A model generated the notes under the pieces. It saw only the letters and a program-made list of their open reading frames with translations, did not search any database and had not been told where the DNA came from. The position numbers and the translations under genes are program-made. Of a DNA stretch of 64,000 nucleotides, positions 31,116-43,676 are shown in pieces. This DNA comes from Kalaharituber pfeilii (Eukaryota > Ascomycota > Pezizomycetes > Pezizales > Pezizaceae): contig WHUZ01000005.1 of assembly GCA_015179045.1 (NCBI GenBank), forward strand, positions 496,001 through 560,000, given 5' to 3'. Each line of letters starts with the position of its first letter. Within the stretch, counting starts at the first letter, position 1.

Positions 31116-33513
31116 TGGGCCCTTCAGAGGAGGTGAAAATGAGAGGGGGATCAATGCGTTTTTTACCGGTGGTTTTTTGTTTTTCAGCTGTTTATTTTAT
31201 TTTTTTATTTGGTTCATTCATAGAATGTGTGGATTTCCTTGCTTTGCGTGTGTCGTGTGTTTCGTGTTGTGTGCTATGAGTTACATTACGTACATTTCTC
31301 GAAAACATCCCTACCGTTTATTACATACATACCTATATATCCCTTTGCTTTGTGCTTAGCAATTTGGCGTTTTACCTTGGGAATGGAATGTGGGGGGTAG
31401 TAAGAGGAGAGGAGGTATGTCACGGGTGGCTTTTTTTCCTTTGTTTTTTTTTCTTTTTCTTTCAGTTACTCGATTTTAAGAAGCAAGTTTTTTATTGCCT
31501 ACATAGTACTCAGGATTTCTTTTAGGTAGAGAGGGATATATGTGCTTCAGTGGCATGAGGGCTCGGTTGAATAATTAAAAAACGTACTTCTATATATATA
31601 TATGCCTAAGTATGTAGGGGATATACATAAGTCAGTTACTACTTGGCACATACATAATTAAAAGGATAACAACACACGTGAGAAATGCTAATGGCCCTAG
31701 TGCCTGAACGTCGCTGCTGCTTGTTTCCCGGAATTTAGGGAACTGGGAAACCTAGGTGTGCGGCATGCACACCCAAAGCCATTCATTTACACATATTTTT
31801 CAGCAATACTAAGTGCTGCAAATTTTTTTATTCGACCCTCTCTTAAAGCTCGCTAATCTGCTCGGAAAAAGCGAGGGGCTAACACCTGCAGTATTTGTTA
31901 ATTCATTTTCTTTTTATACAGCTATCGATTTAATTCTATAGATATAAGTTTGTAGGCCGTTTGAGAACGGGAAAGAAAGGCGCGTTTCCTTTTCCTTGAA
32001 AAGTAAAGGTTTGGTTATAGGGAGAGGGTGGGTTCGAGAGAAATGAATAAAAGATTCTTGGAGAAATTAATCAATCATTCAGGGTAACTGGCAGTTTGTG
32101 CAGGAGGGGAAGCAAGCAGGATGATACAGAGCAAATTTGCTTGTGGAGAATTGTCCAGGGCAAGCATATCGTGGGCCTTGTGCCTGCCTGCCTTTATCAA
32201 TCTAGAGCACACATGCGAAGGAAATATTTGAGCTGACCTAACAGCCCTGCCTGCCCAGAAAGGAAGTCGCGTTAATTCTCCGGATTAGTATTAGTGTCAC
32301 CACGAGGTAACGTCAAATTGCCTAAACAATCACTGCCATGAATTCTTCCCTTATCGGCAGTGACTACCCAATTTGGACGGGCTTGCGTCAGCTGACCAAC
32401 TCAGTCGGGTTCTACAGCCCCTGCTGGGCAACCTTTGAGGTTCGGTGGCAAAATACCAGTGCCATGGCTACGGGGGAAGAATTACGCCAGGAGCCGGCAA
32501 TAAGCTGAAATAGAGTCTGGACAAAGAGGCCAGCTGCGGTTCAGCAGTTAGGACGCACCTCCCACGTTTTATGATAGACCCGCTGCGCTTGGAACGCCGG
32601 AAATGCCTTCTGCGCGCTGTGATATCATACCTGCAAGGCGACGCACCAAAGGTGCACTTGCAGGTTGTAACTAAGCCCTTAGGGCCATGGATGTACCAGT
32701 ATGATATCTATGCACACGCATGAACGGGTACTGTCGAGGAGGAAAGTGGACTAGAGGGAAGAAGGAGTAAATCACTGGAATTGAACGAGGTCTATGGAAC
32801 TGACTTTCTTCAACCTTGTAACGATGATTATATTGTGTGCTGTCCTGCTACAGAGAAGGCCTCCTCCCCGCCCTCTTGATATACCCGCAATTCTTAAGTA
32901 CTCCCTTCCCCTTTTGGTAGTTTCCCAGTTCGTCCACCCGCCGAACCTTCTAGTACCCTCTCCCCTAGCCTTCCTTCCAGGTCACGTGCAATGCCAAGGT
33001 CCTCTCCAGGTTTGCGACAGTACACACAGATTAGCGCAACTCCAAGTTTCTCGGAAACTCGCCCTCGTTTCTAACTCTAAGTTGGGCCGTCCTATGCGCC
33101 GTTGACGCCTTCTTGTTGAGTACATGTCGTGCTAGCGACGCCCCTAAGTATTGGCTTTGTTCAACCTATGACTACGGCTGCTGGCTCGCCGCGAGGCCGT
33201 ATCATAGCATACATTTTGCCCTGAACGCCTAGCCCTGTTGGGCCGACGAGGCTGATGCACGCTAATCATAGATTCCGAGAGAACATCTGTTTCACATACT
33301 AAAGCAGGCTGCCGCATTCATAACTTACGTACGAAACGGCCTTCAACTCCTACGACTTTCAACCTTTCGACGCCGTCGAGATTACCCTCGGCCTCTTTTA
33401 GTTCTAGTGCTCCTACCAGTCGGGCTTTTCAATAATCTGAGGCCCAACTCCTACGCCTTGCAAAACTGAGCGTTGAAGAGACAAGGACGTGCACAGAGAA
33501 CCTCTAGAACAGA
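31116..33513. other. Gene-free intergenic stretch
   Basis: Contains T-rich tracts (31430-31460), a short (TA)n near 31590-31602 and spacer. A small frame at 32794-33105 shows no family or splice support. Sequence from about 33200 may be the leader of the next gene. Confidence 0.45.
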
Positions 33514-34941
33514 ATGTCTGGCCGTAAACGCTGCTCCCTACCCATTCGAGTGCGAAAATCTCCAAATAAAGATCCACAAGATTTCGATGTTTGCCCGACG
33601 CCAAGCGAAACCTCGTGGAATACCAGGGGCTTTGGTTCGTTGTCAATGGCACCCGCAATTCTTTCATCACCTCTTCCTAAGCCACCATGGACAGCCGGGT
33701 CTTTGTCAGGTCTTTCTTTGGCAGCCCATTTACGCAGGAGTTCCACAAATGGCACTGATAACAACTATGATGCCGTTCCTCTTCCTCTCCTACAGGTCTC
33801 CATCTCAATGGCCACCCTGCCACAAGGCTGCCATCCTTCTGTACAAGACTATACAGCGTTATCAAATGATACCAGCTTACGGTCCAGTCAGGCTGTTGCT
33901 ACTAGTAGATTCGCTATATCTCCAGAAAGTCCAATCATTGGGTCCACCCGTAACAGTGCCCTTGAATCATCCTTGCCTGGATCGAGTTCTGTGAATTATG
34001 GCCTTCGTTCTGCGTCAACATCAGAAGTGTCGCATACCAAAAGGAATTCCTTTGAGGTCGTGCATAAGAATAAGAATGTGGAGCCCAGACGAAAACGTTG
34101 TGCAAGTTTTGAGGATCTAAGGCTATTCAGTCTCGGAAATAATGAATCCGTCACGTACAGTAGCAATTCGGATAAAGGAGCGTCGGCATTGAAGGTTGTC
34201 AGCAGGGAGACGAATAGTGAAGATATCTTGCAATATCCTACTTCTGTACAAGCAGAAGTCAATGAGTCTTCGAGGTCTCAACTAGCCACTAGTACAAGTT
34301 CGTCTCCTCGAGGAACATATGGACGTCTAGAATCACGGTGGTCCAACTGGAGGGTTCAACCTGTAACAGCCGCTTCATCGTTGTTACAGGGCCTTAGAGG
34401 CAGGGGACTTGAGAGAGAAAAGGGAAGATTCAGAGAGAAGCAAGGCAAACCCAACCGAGCGGAACAGCGACTGGTGGTTCATACTGATGCAGATTCATAT
34501 GCTGCTGGGTGGCCATCATATATAGTTGAACGGAGGCCAAGCATGCCTGCAATCAGCGCTACTCGACGTGACAAAGACCCAAGAAAAAGATCAGCACCTA
34601 CTATTCACAATGAGAGGAACACCTCTCCGCTGGAGCGGCAGAAAGTTGCTCCTTGGGAGATGATGGACAAGAACGAAGTTAGACTGGCAGCCATGTCACT
34701 TGATCTGGAAAACATGGACATAACTCAAAGGCGGCCCACTGTAACAATCGGTCAGCACTATGGACAGTCCAGTCAAGCATTGAGAGGTGCAGAACCTCAA
34801 AGAAAGGATTCCAGAAAAACCTCCATTACCGCCTGGCCATCGACGCAAAAACATGACAATATCTATAACGATAGCAGTGATGACGCTGAAGAGGATGGGG
34901 AGATTGTTTTGAATGGATTGAGTCCTCGGCCAAGGAAATAA
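33514..34941 (+). CDS. Hypothetical disordered protein
   Basis: One uninterrupted frame of 475 aa from ATG 33514 to TAA. I do not recognise a domain. The composition is Ser/Arg/Pro-rich, with repeated RRPS/RRPT-like basophilic phosphorylation-type sites. An acidic patch (DSSDDAEEDGE) near the C-terminus is followed by a basic LSPRPRK end. The length and lack of stops in a region where other frames are broken support real coding. No signal peptide or membrane segment. It could be a regulatory or scaffold protein, or one exon of a longer gene. A LINE tail is inserted about 115 nt after the stop. Confidence 0.65.
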   Translation: MSGRKRCSLPIRVRKSPNKDPQDFDVCPTPSETSWNTRGFGSLSMAPAILSSPLPKPPWTAGSLSGLSLAAHLRRSSTNGTDNNYDAVPLPLLQVSISMATLPQGCHPSVQDYTALSNDTSLRSSQAVATSRFAISPESPIIGSTRNSALESSLPGSSSVNYGLRSASTSEVSHTKRNSFEVVHKNKNVEPRRKRCASFEDLRLFSLGNNESVTYSSNSDKGASALKVVSRETNSEDILQYPTSVQAEVNESSRSQLATSTSSSPRGTYGRLESRWSNWRVQPVTAASSLLQGLRGRGLEREKGRFREKQGKPNRAEQRLVVHTDADSYAAGWPSYIVERRPSMPAISATRRDKDPRKRSAPTIHNERNTSPLERQKVAPWEMMDKNEVRLAAMSLDLENMDITQRRPTVTIGQHYGQSSQALRGAEPQRKDSRKTSITAWPSTQKHDNIYNDSSDDAEEDGEIVLNGLSPRPRK

Positions 34942-35057
34942 TGAAATGCGAAGGTACCGTATAAATTGGCTCATAGGAGACAACTATGTGCGAGGAGACT
35001 TGGCCCATAAGGAACCGAAGAAACTGGACCGGCCCAGGAGCTCATCTATACCTCTCA

Positions 35058-35179
35058 ATATTTACTTTACATTATTTCATTCCATTTCTTCTCTTTCTCC
35101 TTTGTACGTAATTCTCGCCATAGCCCCAGGGCGGGCACGCGAGTAATGATATAAAAAAACAAAAAAAAAAAAAAAAAAC
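35058..35179 (+). mobile_element. Short LINE 3' tail (122 bp), copy C
   Basis: Ends with the family signature (TCTCGCCATAGCCC CAGGGC, then GCGAGTAATGATAT) and an A-rich tail. It is flanked by the 10-bp direct repeat ATACCTCTCA at 35048-35057 and 35180-35189. It probably sits in the 3' flank of the hypothetical gene ending at 34941. Confidence 0.82.
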
Positions 35180-35189
35180 ATACCTCTCA

Positions 35190-36404
35190 GTAGATTAATA
35201 CCAAAGCTATGACAGTCTTGGCGGCGTGAAGACTAAACTGATCCTACAAGAGGATATCTGGAGATAACATTGAATTGTAAAGGAAATCGTGTATATACAG
35301 TCGTCAGAAGCAAGAAGATAGAATCTCGAGATTTGATTTACTTCATAAGATACCTCTCGAAGCCATTGGGGACCCTATAGCTAGATCAAGGGGAAATTGG
35401 CATCAGTTTTGTCATACGAGACGTCTCTTATGAGCCAATTCTTACGGTAGGTTGAAGAAACGTCATCCATCTATAGAGGCTCATTCATTGACGTTCGAAA
35501 CACTGAACCTAATCTTGTAGCTGAAATCAATTTCAGGTTAGTACCTAGAGCGAAGGAGATGGAGTCTTACCACTACTAGTCGTTGCTACAAAATAAAATT
35601 GCATAGACGAACGGCCAGTAGACGATACAACATTTCACCGGCCCCCGCAAAGGTGCCAAAATCGAGACCTACATACTCGCTAGGTAAAATCAAATTGTAT
35701 CGAAGTATCCTTAGATACTTGTAGATCCCAAACAACGGTGAAGGCATCGACAATGCATTAACTGATGTTTAAGCCATGTATGCACATGGACGTGTTGAAC
35801 GATCTTTGTCGGTGTGGAACATGCTTCGGTATGTGAAATAGAGCATACACAATCATTGAGACTTTGCATAATTAGAAGTGGTACGAGCTACCAACTCTAT
35901 GGTGCGTCTGAATCTCCTGAGGGATTTATATGTGATCAGAGATCTGGTGTACACTTGCGGATAACGGTTCTTGCGTTTATGTAGGTTTTTTTTTTTGTTT
36001 TTTTTTTGGTGTAATGAACAATACCGTTTTTATGGGAATGTTGTATTGGTAAGGCTGATGACTAAAGCTCGATTAAAAGACGACTGATTACATCATCGGT
36101 GGGATTTGGCTGCCTGCGATCTTCGAAAACTCTAAAGCTCTACAGTTACCAACCTTTCCACCTCTACCTCAGTCCCTTCTGCGAGTTGAGAAGTTAACAT
36201 AGCAACAAACCAAAACAAACCACAATACCATTCGTGCAGGTGTAATCCGCCATTTTATTTATTTATTTTTTTTTTTCCCGTTTTCGTGGATAAGACAGAG
36301 GCTAATGGTGAGTGGAAGAGACTACTACAGAAGAGAAGAGTATTCAGTTCATTGACGTCTTCCCTTCGTCTCTTCGTCCCTGCGTCTTCTCCCTTGAGTC
36401 GAGT
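35190..36404. other. Gene-free stretch
   Basis: Ordinary AT-rich spacer with two T-rich tracts (about 35987-36008 and 36246-36278). Neither T tract carries the LINE 3' signature, so neither is called as an insertion. Confidence 0.5.
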
Positions 36405-36418
36405 ATACATAACTCTGT

Positions 36419-36568
36419 TTCTTTTATTCACCCAATATTTCATTTCGGAGCGTTTGGGGCGTGGAGGAGGAGGCGTCTTAGCTTAAATTTCATTATTCCC
36501 CTTTATACCTAATCTCGCCATAGCCCATAGGGAGTAATGATATAAAAAAGGAAAAAATAAATAAATAA
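36419..36568 (+). mobile_element. Short LINE 3' tail (150 bp), copy D
   Basis: Family 3' end (TCTCGCCATAGCCCATAGGG, then AGTAATGATATA) plus an A-rich tail that ends in AATA repeats. It is flanked by the perfect 14-bp direct repeat ATACATAACTCTGT at 36405-36418 and 36569-36582. The segment between the stem and AGTAATGATAT is shorter than in other copies, a small internal deletion. Confidence 0.85.
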
Positions 36569-37314
36569 ATACATAACTCTGTACGTCTATGTATATGATA
36601 GGGCTAGTGATATATTATCGCCGTTAATAGGTAGTCCAGTCATCGAGCCTCACCACTTTCGGACACTGCTTAAGTATTTGTACTTGTAGTGACGCCTTCA
36701 TTCTGCAAGAACTCGCCCGACCTCCGACTATTCCGCATATGAATCCCAGGTGATTGTTCTGAATAATGTTTGTGCCGGCAGCTCCTCCGTGCCGATTTAC
36801 CAGCCTGTCCTTGCGCTACAATTCTAGCAGAGTATATCCTGTATTCGAAACGGAGACAATATATATGTCCCTGTTTCCTCCCCCCATAACCATCGTATTA
36901 TGAGCACAGATAACTTCAGTGCATAGTAGGCGGTGGTTTTGTGAGGGGTAAAGGTTTCAAAACTATGGCTGATACACGTTAACTGGGTCTGATGTTGATA
37001 TTCTAATATCATATAGGGGCGATTTGCGAAGCTACATGATTCCGGGTCCTATACCGTATATAGAAGCTAATACCATGCCGAACGCCTAGGCCAGGGCCAG
37101 AACATCTTAACGTGAGGTTCTGAACAGTTAGTCAAGCTTCCCCTGCCAATAAATTTTGCACGCTGACCTTGGTACATGCCTTCGATGCGGGAATAATGTG
37201 GAGCTGCAGCCGTGGGGCCCCACATATGCGTCATTTTTGAAACATCCTTCTTTCCGCATCACAATCGTTTGCCTCTGTCACGAGACTGATACTAGAGCAT
37301 GATTTCCCAATTGC

Positions 37315-37590
37315 CCTTTTTTCTCTTGAATTTTTTTTTTTTTAAAAAATATATATATATATATATATGTTTACTCGTATACCGCCTATGGCTATGGTCT
37401 ATGACGAGATTAGGTACAAATTGGAAGATAATAAGAGTAAAATAACGATAAACACTAGTACCAGCAACAAAAATAAGCCAACTATAGCACTAAAGCGCCT
37501 TCATTCCACCCACCACATCAGTTCCAAAGTGGGTCCGGTTTGTCTTCCTCCCCAGCCGGGGATCTCCCTTGTAGTCCTCCCAGCCATCAG
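37315..37590 (-). mobile_element. LINE 3' tail (276 bp), copy E, inverted orientation
   Basis: Reading the minus strand, the sequence resembles the last ~250 nt of the other LINE copies (CCGGACCCA...GGTGGGTGGA, then ACCTAATCTCGTCATAG and TACGAGTAAAC). It then runs into (AT)n and a long A-tail, seen as T on the plus strand at 37331-37345. It is flanked by the 11-bp direct repeat TTCCCAATTGC at 37304-37314 and 37591-37601. The AT dinucleotide run at 37348-37368 lies between the stem-loop and the A-tail. Confidence 0.75.
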
Positions 37591-37601
37591 TTCCCAATTG
37601 C

Positions 37602-40600
37602 AATGGTCCGATGTATTTGCCGGTAAAGCAAAACACGAAGTAGAATTGAACATGGACAAGGCTGGTTCCGCATAATCAGTATTGCATTGGAAATGACGGA
37701 CTATCTGTTGATTGCATGCTCTCAGCTTTCGTCATGTAGATATACTTGATTTGAAGGTCCTCTGTGATAGAGTGACAAACTTTGAACGAGTTCGATCTGC
37801 AATCAGTGTATCAGAGGTACGAAGTTCCTAGCACATGATGTACCGAGGCAGCAAACGTCACATGGTGTGAGAATCTAGCAAAAACATGAAAGCTGAAATT
37901 CTTCCGGGTACCTGCATGTATTCTCGAAACATTGGTGATCACTTGTCAAGCAGCCACGGAGAAACATGATATCATATGTATGCGTAAGATATGACCAGTA
38001 AGGTATATATATTAGCAAGTACATACCTGTTGCTTTCTCAGGCTGTTTTTCTCATCAGTAATTCTTACAGGTCGCCTCATATTATAGCAATAATCACTCG
38101 GGACTTGAATGTTGATCTTATGGATGTTTGATTGCACAAGCCGTAATGAGCTGCAATCGCGAGAAAGATTCCGTACAAATCAGCTTGCTTGTACGAAGGA
38201 CGGAAGCCATATCACTGGTTGAAAATGAGATGAAAACGCCATAATCTAGCTATAGGGAAAATGTTTGTGAGGTGCATTGGCTCAAATTGATATCGCAGTT
38301 GGTGATGCATAGAATGATAAAGCAGTTGCACAGTATAACCTTTGTCTGTGCGAGCCCCCGCGGTGGTCGGAGGGTGGCTTTGATGCCCTGGCTGTGTCTT
38401 ATCCCGAGCAGCCAGTCGCAGATATTGTAGTGGTACAAATTGTAATGGTAATGGTTCACAATCCATCTGGCACAATTTTAGTACAGGTTTACTGCTCATC
38501 TTGTTTGCCATGCAAGGTGATCTACTTAAGGAGTGCACTGCAATTAGTTTTATTATCGAGACTGGTCGACTTGCCATTATTATTATAGGAGGACCTATCT
38601 GGTTGGACTGTACATTAATTGACGCTCTATACATAGGAAGCCAAGAGCTGGATATTGCCCTGTGCGACTTGCCCTTCAAGGAAGTACCACACAGACTTCA
38701 ACGTCTTGGCGTCCAACCACGATGTTTCGGCATAAAAACTGGTACTCATATCACGGATGGACCACTGCTTTTGTAGCCGAATATCCATCTCATTTTTGAG
38801 TAGTTACGAACCTCTTTCACCCAGCTGGTCGCGTTCCTACCTACCAGTAATTTTCCACAAGATAATCAATAACATGTACGAGGACACTAGAGACCGCTGA
38901 TGATTCAGTGGATCATTTTTAGATCATAAGAATTATCTCCATCAAGCAATGAACGTAGGATTACGGCGGAGATTGCCTAATAGGAATAAGCTTCTCTCTA
39001 GTTGCGCGGCGTTGACGAGTGATTATTACCAAAACACATAAGTACAATGTTCTAGTACCGGTACATACTTTGAATTTATATACAACTCTGAACGGGACTA
39101 AAATATTGTGAATATCAATCTGCGTTTAAGCGGCTTTGCGCATTGCCACGAGACTGCATGGCTGGTGTAACATACAAAATATACTTAATCTCATGCCAGA
39201 ATATTACCACTACACCCCAGTAGGCCTTACATGAGCAGTCTCGATTACGTGAGAATAGATCGGCACAACTCTCCAAACGCCCCACAACGTTGTACGGTAG
39301 TTAATGGGTGTGCGGGTGAAGAAAACAAAGAAACAAGATGAGCAGCGTGGTAGCGTGGCAGTTTTCTGCCGATCTCTCGGTTTGTTATGTTAGCTTCAGC
39401 ATACTCATGGCTGGGTACGAGAACATCTTGGAATTTGATTCGTTCTGCCAGGACTAGAACTGATCTTGTGCCCAGCACTAGAACGCAACTGGACAGGAGG
39501 TGACAAGAGGGGACTTGTACTCAGCAAAGAATCACTTTCTGCATTCCCTTTCCGAAATTGTGTTCACTATTCGCCAAGTCGTTGAGTGACATGTGTAGTT
39601 CCTCGGTTGCTACCGGTCATTTATCCAACTATTCCCTCTGTAGTCATTTGGAGTGGCTAGGACTATGAGGCTAGATCTAAGCGATAATTCGTCTGAACAA
39701 TTGGAAACCGATGACGGTGAAGAGACGATACGCTTCGGGAACCCCATTGGGGTAGGCGCACGGTAGTATGCAGTTTTGAGTAACACTTATACTATATGTG
39801 GTATAGAATGCCAAAAAAGTCTCGAAAATGCTTTAAAACAGTTGCGTATGAGTTATGTAGTGTTTGCATTAGCTGATACCGCAAGTTATTTTTTAACGAG
39901 AACTTGGCATCTCACTCCACAGTGGAGAAGTAACCCCTAGCTATAGATATGTGGAGGTAGCACTCAGGTCGAGGTTGCGGGGTAAGACTTACAATAAATG
40001 ACAAGCACGCGACCGCGCAATACATACCAGCTGTGTGATGCTTCCTGACATTTTGTGTTTGTGCTCCTGACTCGTACGCCTTGTAGAACAGATAATAGGA
40101 ATCAGTTTCCTGCTTTGGAGGGGCATGTGACAGGTATCAGTTTTGTATGATACATCGGGCATGTTGTGACACCATTATAGATTTGGTACTAAATACTATG
40201 ATTGAACTGCTCCAACTAGAGTTGAAAGGCATATCTGTGTGCGTGCTGCCATGCTGTCGTGTTGATATATCAATTTCTCTAGGGGGCATCTTGGCCAATG
40301 CTAGATACGCTGGAGACAAGTGTACGCAGGGGATGGAAATCAGCTGTACCCGTTACCACCCCTCTGGGTGCTTTGCTTCATTCACTGTGTACACAAGTTT
40401 TGCCGTCGAGGTTATGGATGGGGTCCTTCCCACGTGAAGCCGAACTCAATCTGGAGACCCCGTAACTCCTCGTATACCTCGAGTCTGGTACCCTAGCCCA
40501 TTCGATCTACTCTTATGCAAAATCCTACGGCTGCTGACGGGGATTTGCAGCGAGAAGGCGTTCGCGGGTGTGGTTCATCAAGTTTTAGAGTACGGGGAGG

Positions 40601-40935
40601 AGGGGCTGTTTGAATAATTGCGGCGTCAGCGAAATGGTTGGGTGGGAGAAAACCCTCTAGATTTAAGAGGGCCCCATACGTATATTTAATTCGCCACCTT
40701 TGCAAAACTGCGAGTTTGTATTTACCTTTCAGCAGGAATTGCGATAAAGAGGTATTGAGGTATTGGTTAATACTGGAATCAGGATATATAGGTCGTGTAC
40801 CTACCCAGCTTTAAAGCCTTCCCAGCGACTCTGCAATAACCTCAACCAACCTTTGTCTTCGACTCGTAGGATCCTGTATCCAATTTTCCTTGCATATTCA
40901 GCAACCCACAGGAACGCACTTTAGAATTGAACAAC
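37602..40935. other. Gene-free stretch
   Basis: Only short frames. One pair at 38212-38776 is open on both strands but matches nothing I recognise and has no splice context. No transposon ends were found. Confidence 0.45.
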
Positions 40936-42089
40936 ATGGCAAAAGAAGACCCAGAGCATACAGAGGCCGTGATAGGCACGGCTCCTCTATCAAAGTCACA
41001 GCGGTTCAAAAGGCATTGTGCACGAAGGTGGTGGATTTGGTTAATTGGATTTCTAATTTTCGTATTGGTAATTGTCATCATTGTGTAAGTATCTCCTTGA
41101 TGCTGTGCACTGCAGATGGTTGATCGATATTTTTTTAAGCATTTACGGCATCATTCCTCCTGTTGCTCAAAAGACATTGGACAAGACGAAGCTTAATATT
41201 GAATCCCTCACAATACGCAAGCCAACGCCGAAACAATTTGAGTTCAGTGTAGTTTCCTACATCACTGGTAGCAGTAGTCTTGCACACAAGGCTACTATTG
41301 ATCCTATGGAGGTAGGATTTTATCTTGAGGGGCAAGAGCCCTTCATGTACCTTCCACTCCCAGGTGTGCACGGTGGAGACAAGATTTTGGTTGAAAAAGT
41401 CAACCACACAACCACAATCCCAGATTCACAAGCTTTCGGCACCTTTGCAGCAACTCTGATGGTTAAAAAAGAGTTTGAGCTGGGTATTTATGGAGAAACA
41501 AAAATCCATCTTGGAGCAATCAAAACCAAGGTCAAGTACAGAGAATGGGTAACGTTGAAAGGTGCGTCCGAACTTCTTCCCCCAATATAGCCCCTCTTGA
41601 TGCTTATTTTCACAGGTATGAACAAGCTTGAAGGCATGGTAATAGTTCAATATAGCTTGGCCTCCGGTGACTACGCAATTTCTGGCAAAGTTCTGATACC
41701 AAACCCAACTGTTTTCACGCTCGAGTTGGTACGCAATAAAACCTTGCGTAGTGATGATAAGGTACAGCAATGGCTAACATAATGTAAAGGGGGACGTTCT
41801 TATTGACATCAGTCTCAATGACGAATACCTCGGAAATGGAATTATCCCCAGCATCACCGTCACTCCTGGTATGGAACACATCTATGACTTCAAGGCCAAT
41901 TTGACCGTCGAAAATCTTTTGAAGCTTGGGGCCTCTGTAAGAAAGGGCCCGACTTCGCTTCAGATCCAGACAACTGGCGTGGAGTACGGCGGAGTTAACA
42001 TTCCATGGCTTTCCGTACCTATGGGCGCTGTGGTAATTGATGTACCCATCAACACGACATATTTTGGGAATACAACCACCGAAAATTGA
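40936..42089 (+). CDS. DUF3712 (LEA-like) single-pass membrane protein
   Basis: Four exons: 40936-41084, 41140-41561, 41616-41728 and 41790-42089. Introns are 55, 54 and 61 nt, the last with a perfect CTAAC branch. The product is 327 aa. A short basic cytosolic N-terminus (RFKRHCARRWW) precedes one hydrophobic segment at about residues 33-56. The rest is a beta-rich region that follows the DUF3712 pattern: IPPVAQKTLDKTK at the membrane exit, FGTFAATLMVKKEFELGIYG, then LKGMNKLEG and a closing NIPWLSVPM block. Family members are fungal vacuolar or plasma-membrane proteins with a lipid-interacting LEA/AsmA-like fold, and their biochemical role is unknown. For intron 1 an acceptor at 41115 is also in frame but would make a 31-nt intron, so the 41139 acceptor is preferred. 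Confidence 0.85.
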
Positions 42090-43676
42090 AAAGAATGATT
42101 TTTTGCTAGCAAACATCTATGCGAATTTTTGATCCATTAATTTTTCATTTTCATTTTCTTTCTGTTTTCAGACGTGCCGTGGTTGGCTGTCGGGTATGGC
42201 GTTTTCTTTTAGTTTATGGGTTTATACCTTTGGCTACCTTCAAGTTTCATTTTTGGGAGGTTAAAGAAAGTGGAGCCTTTTATTTTATTTTTAGTTAAAG
42301 GAATAACTTAATCATTTGTTCTAGGATCATGATACGTCGAATGTTGGCGTAGAGGAAAACTCTTGTATGGTAATGAGTTATGGCTATAGGATATATTATT
42401 GTAACATACACGTAGGAGGTCATAAGAATTTTGGGCTTGGAATGAAGTATAAATTATGTGAGAATGCGAGTAAGAGAACAGCTTCGAGAAGAATTTGAGT
42501 GTTTCGAACTGATAAATTTGGTGAGAATTGGAATGGTTTGTTTTCGTGCCCATCCTGGAATTGGTAACTGCTTCAAATGATGTATAGTAATGCTCACACA
42601 GAATGCGCCACTTTCTTCGGCGTTATGTGGGTACGAACGCCCACTCATTTTGAACATTGTGTTCTCAGGCGTTGTTACTCCTTGTCAGAAATTGGTGAAA
42701 AATATGTCGCAGAACTCGGCGAACTCTGCTTCGAGAACCTCATACAAGGCAAGCATTGTGAAACGGGCCCGGTAACACGAAATAGCACGAGAACGAAGGA
42801 GTTACCACACTTGGTTCACTTGATTCGCGATCGAACTTCATGACGGGAGGGTGATCCACTTTGGGGGGCGCTGCCCAGTAGAGTACGAGTTGTTCTCGTT
42901 CCCAGCCCTTAAAGTACTGCATTTCTGGGTAAGCTGTTTACTGTGGAAATCACTGATAAGTAATGATTGGGTACCGTTGCCAAGAAGGCCTATCTCTAGC
43001 TGAGTACATATTGGACCCAGCTTGCCGATTACTCCGCTGGGGTCGTGTGGAGCGAGGTTGGAAATTGCTCCACCTCCAGCAGAGATTGCGGCGATCGGTC
43101 TTACCACTCGAGTAGCACGGTCTGTGGTTGTGGCCACCGGCTTACCAGTATTTGGGTACCTACAGTAACTATTTATAAACGATTTTTTAATTTTGAGTTT
43201 TTATCAGTAAAGGTGGGAGAAAGTGGGCACGAGGTAGTCTCGTGCCAAGGTCGCTTACAGGCGGGAGACTGTGGGATGCAATGTCAGTTGCCAAGGAGTG
43301 TTGTTAAATGCGTAGCTCTATGCAAGCGAGTCAGCCTTTATCCAATATGAACATGATATCGGTGACGCCAAGAGACCAGATGACCGGGAGCTTGAGCATG
43401 TCTCGCATCGATGTGCCCCGTTGTCCCATTTATAATGATGAGGTGATCTTCAAAAACATTCTCCCAATTGTTCACTGCTCGTTGCTTATCGCGGCTATTT
43501 GCAGCTCGCGTATCGCGGCCTCTTTACACATCTTCTCAATTTCTGTTGGGCTGGACTCAGCTCGATAAGCTATTTCGCTCGTTTCCTCTTTCGCATCCCT
43601 GTAACACATTGGGTCACTGATCAGCTGAGCCCTCGAAAGCAGAAAAAGGGGTGTCTATGTGGGCTGGGTCATCGTG
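42090..43676. other. Intergenic stretch, probable promoter of the Psg1-like gene at its end
   Basis: No supported gene. A small frame at 42577-42843 lacks family resemblance. The CT-rich sequence at 43440-43640 is a plausible core promoter and leader for the gene starting at 43677. Confidence 0.45.

Noticed and set aside
35987..36278. Two T-rich tracts as inverted LINE tails
   Set aside because: The sequence following the T-runs lacks the reverse-complement ATATCATTACTCG box.
38212..38776. Frames open on both strands considered as a gene
   Set aside because: Neither translation has family resemblance, hydrophobic pattern or splice context.
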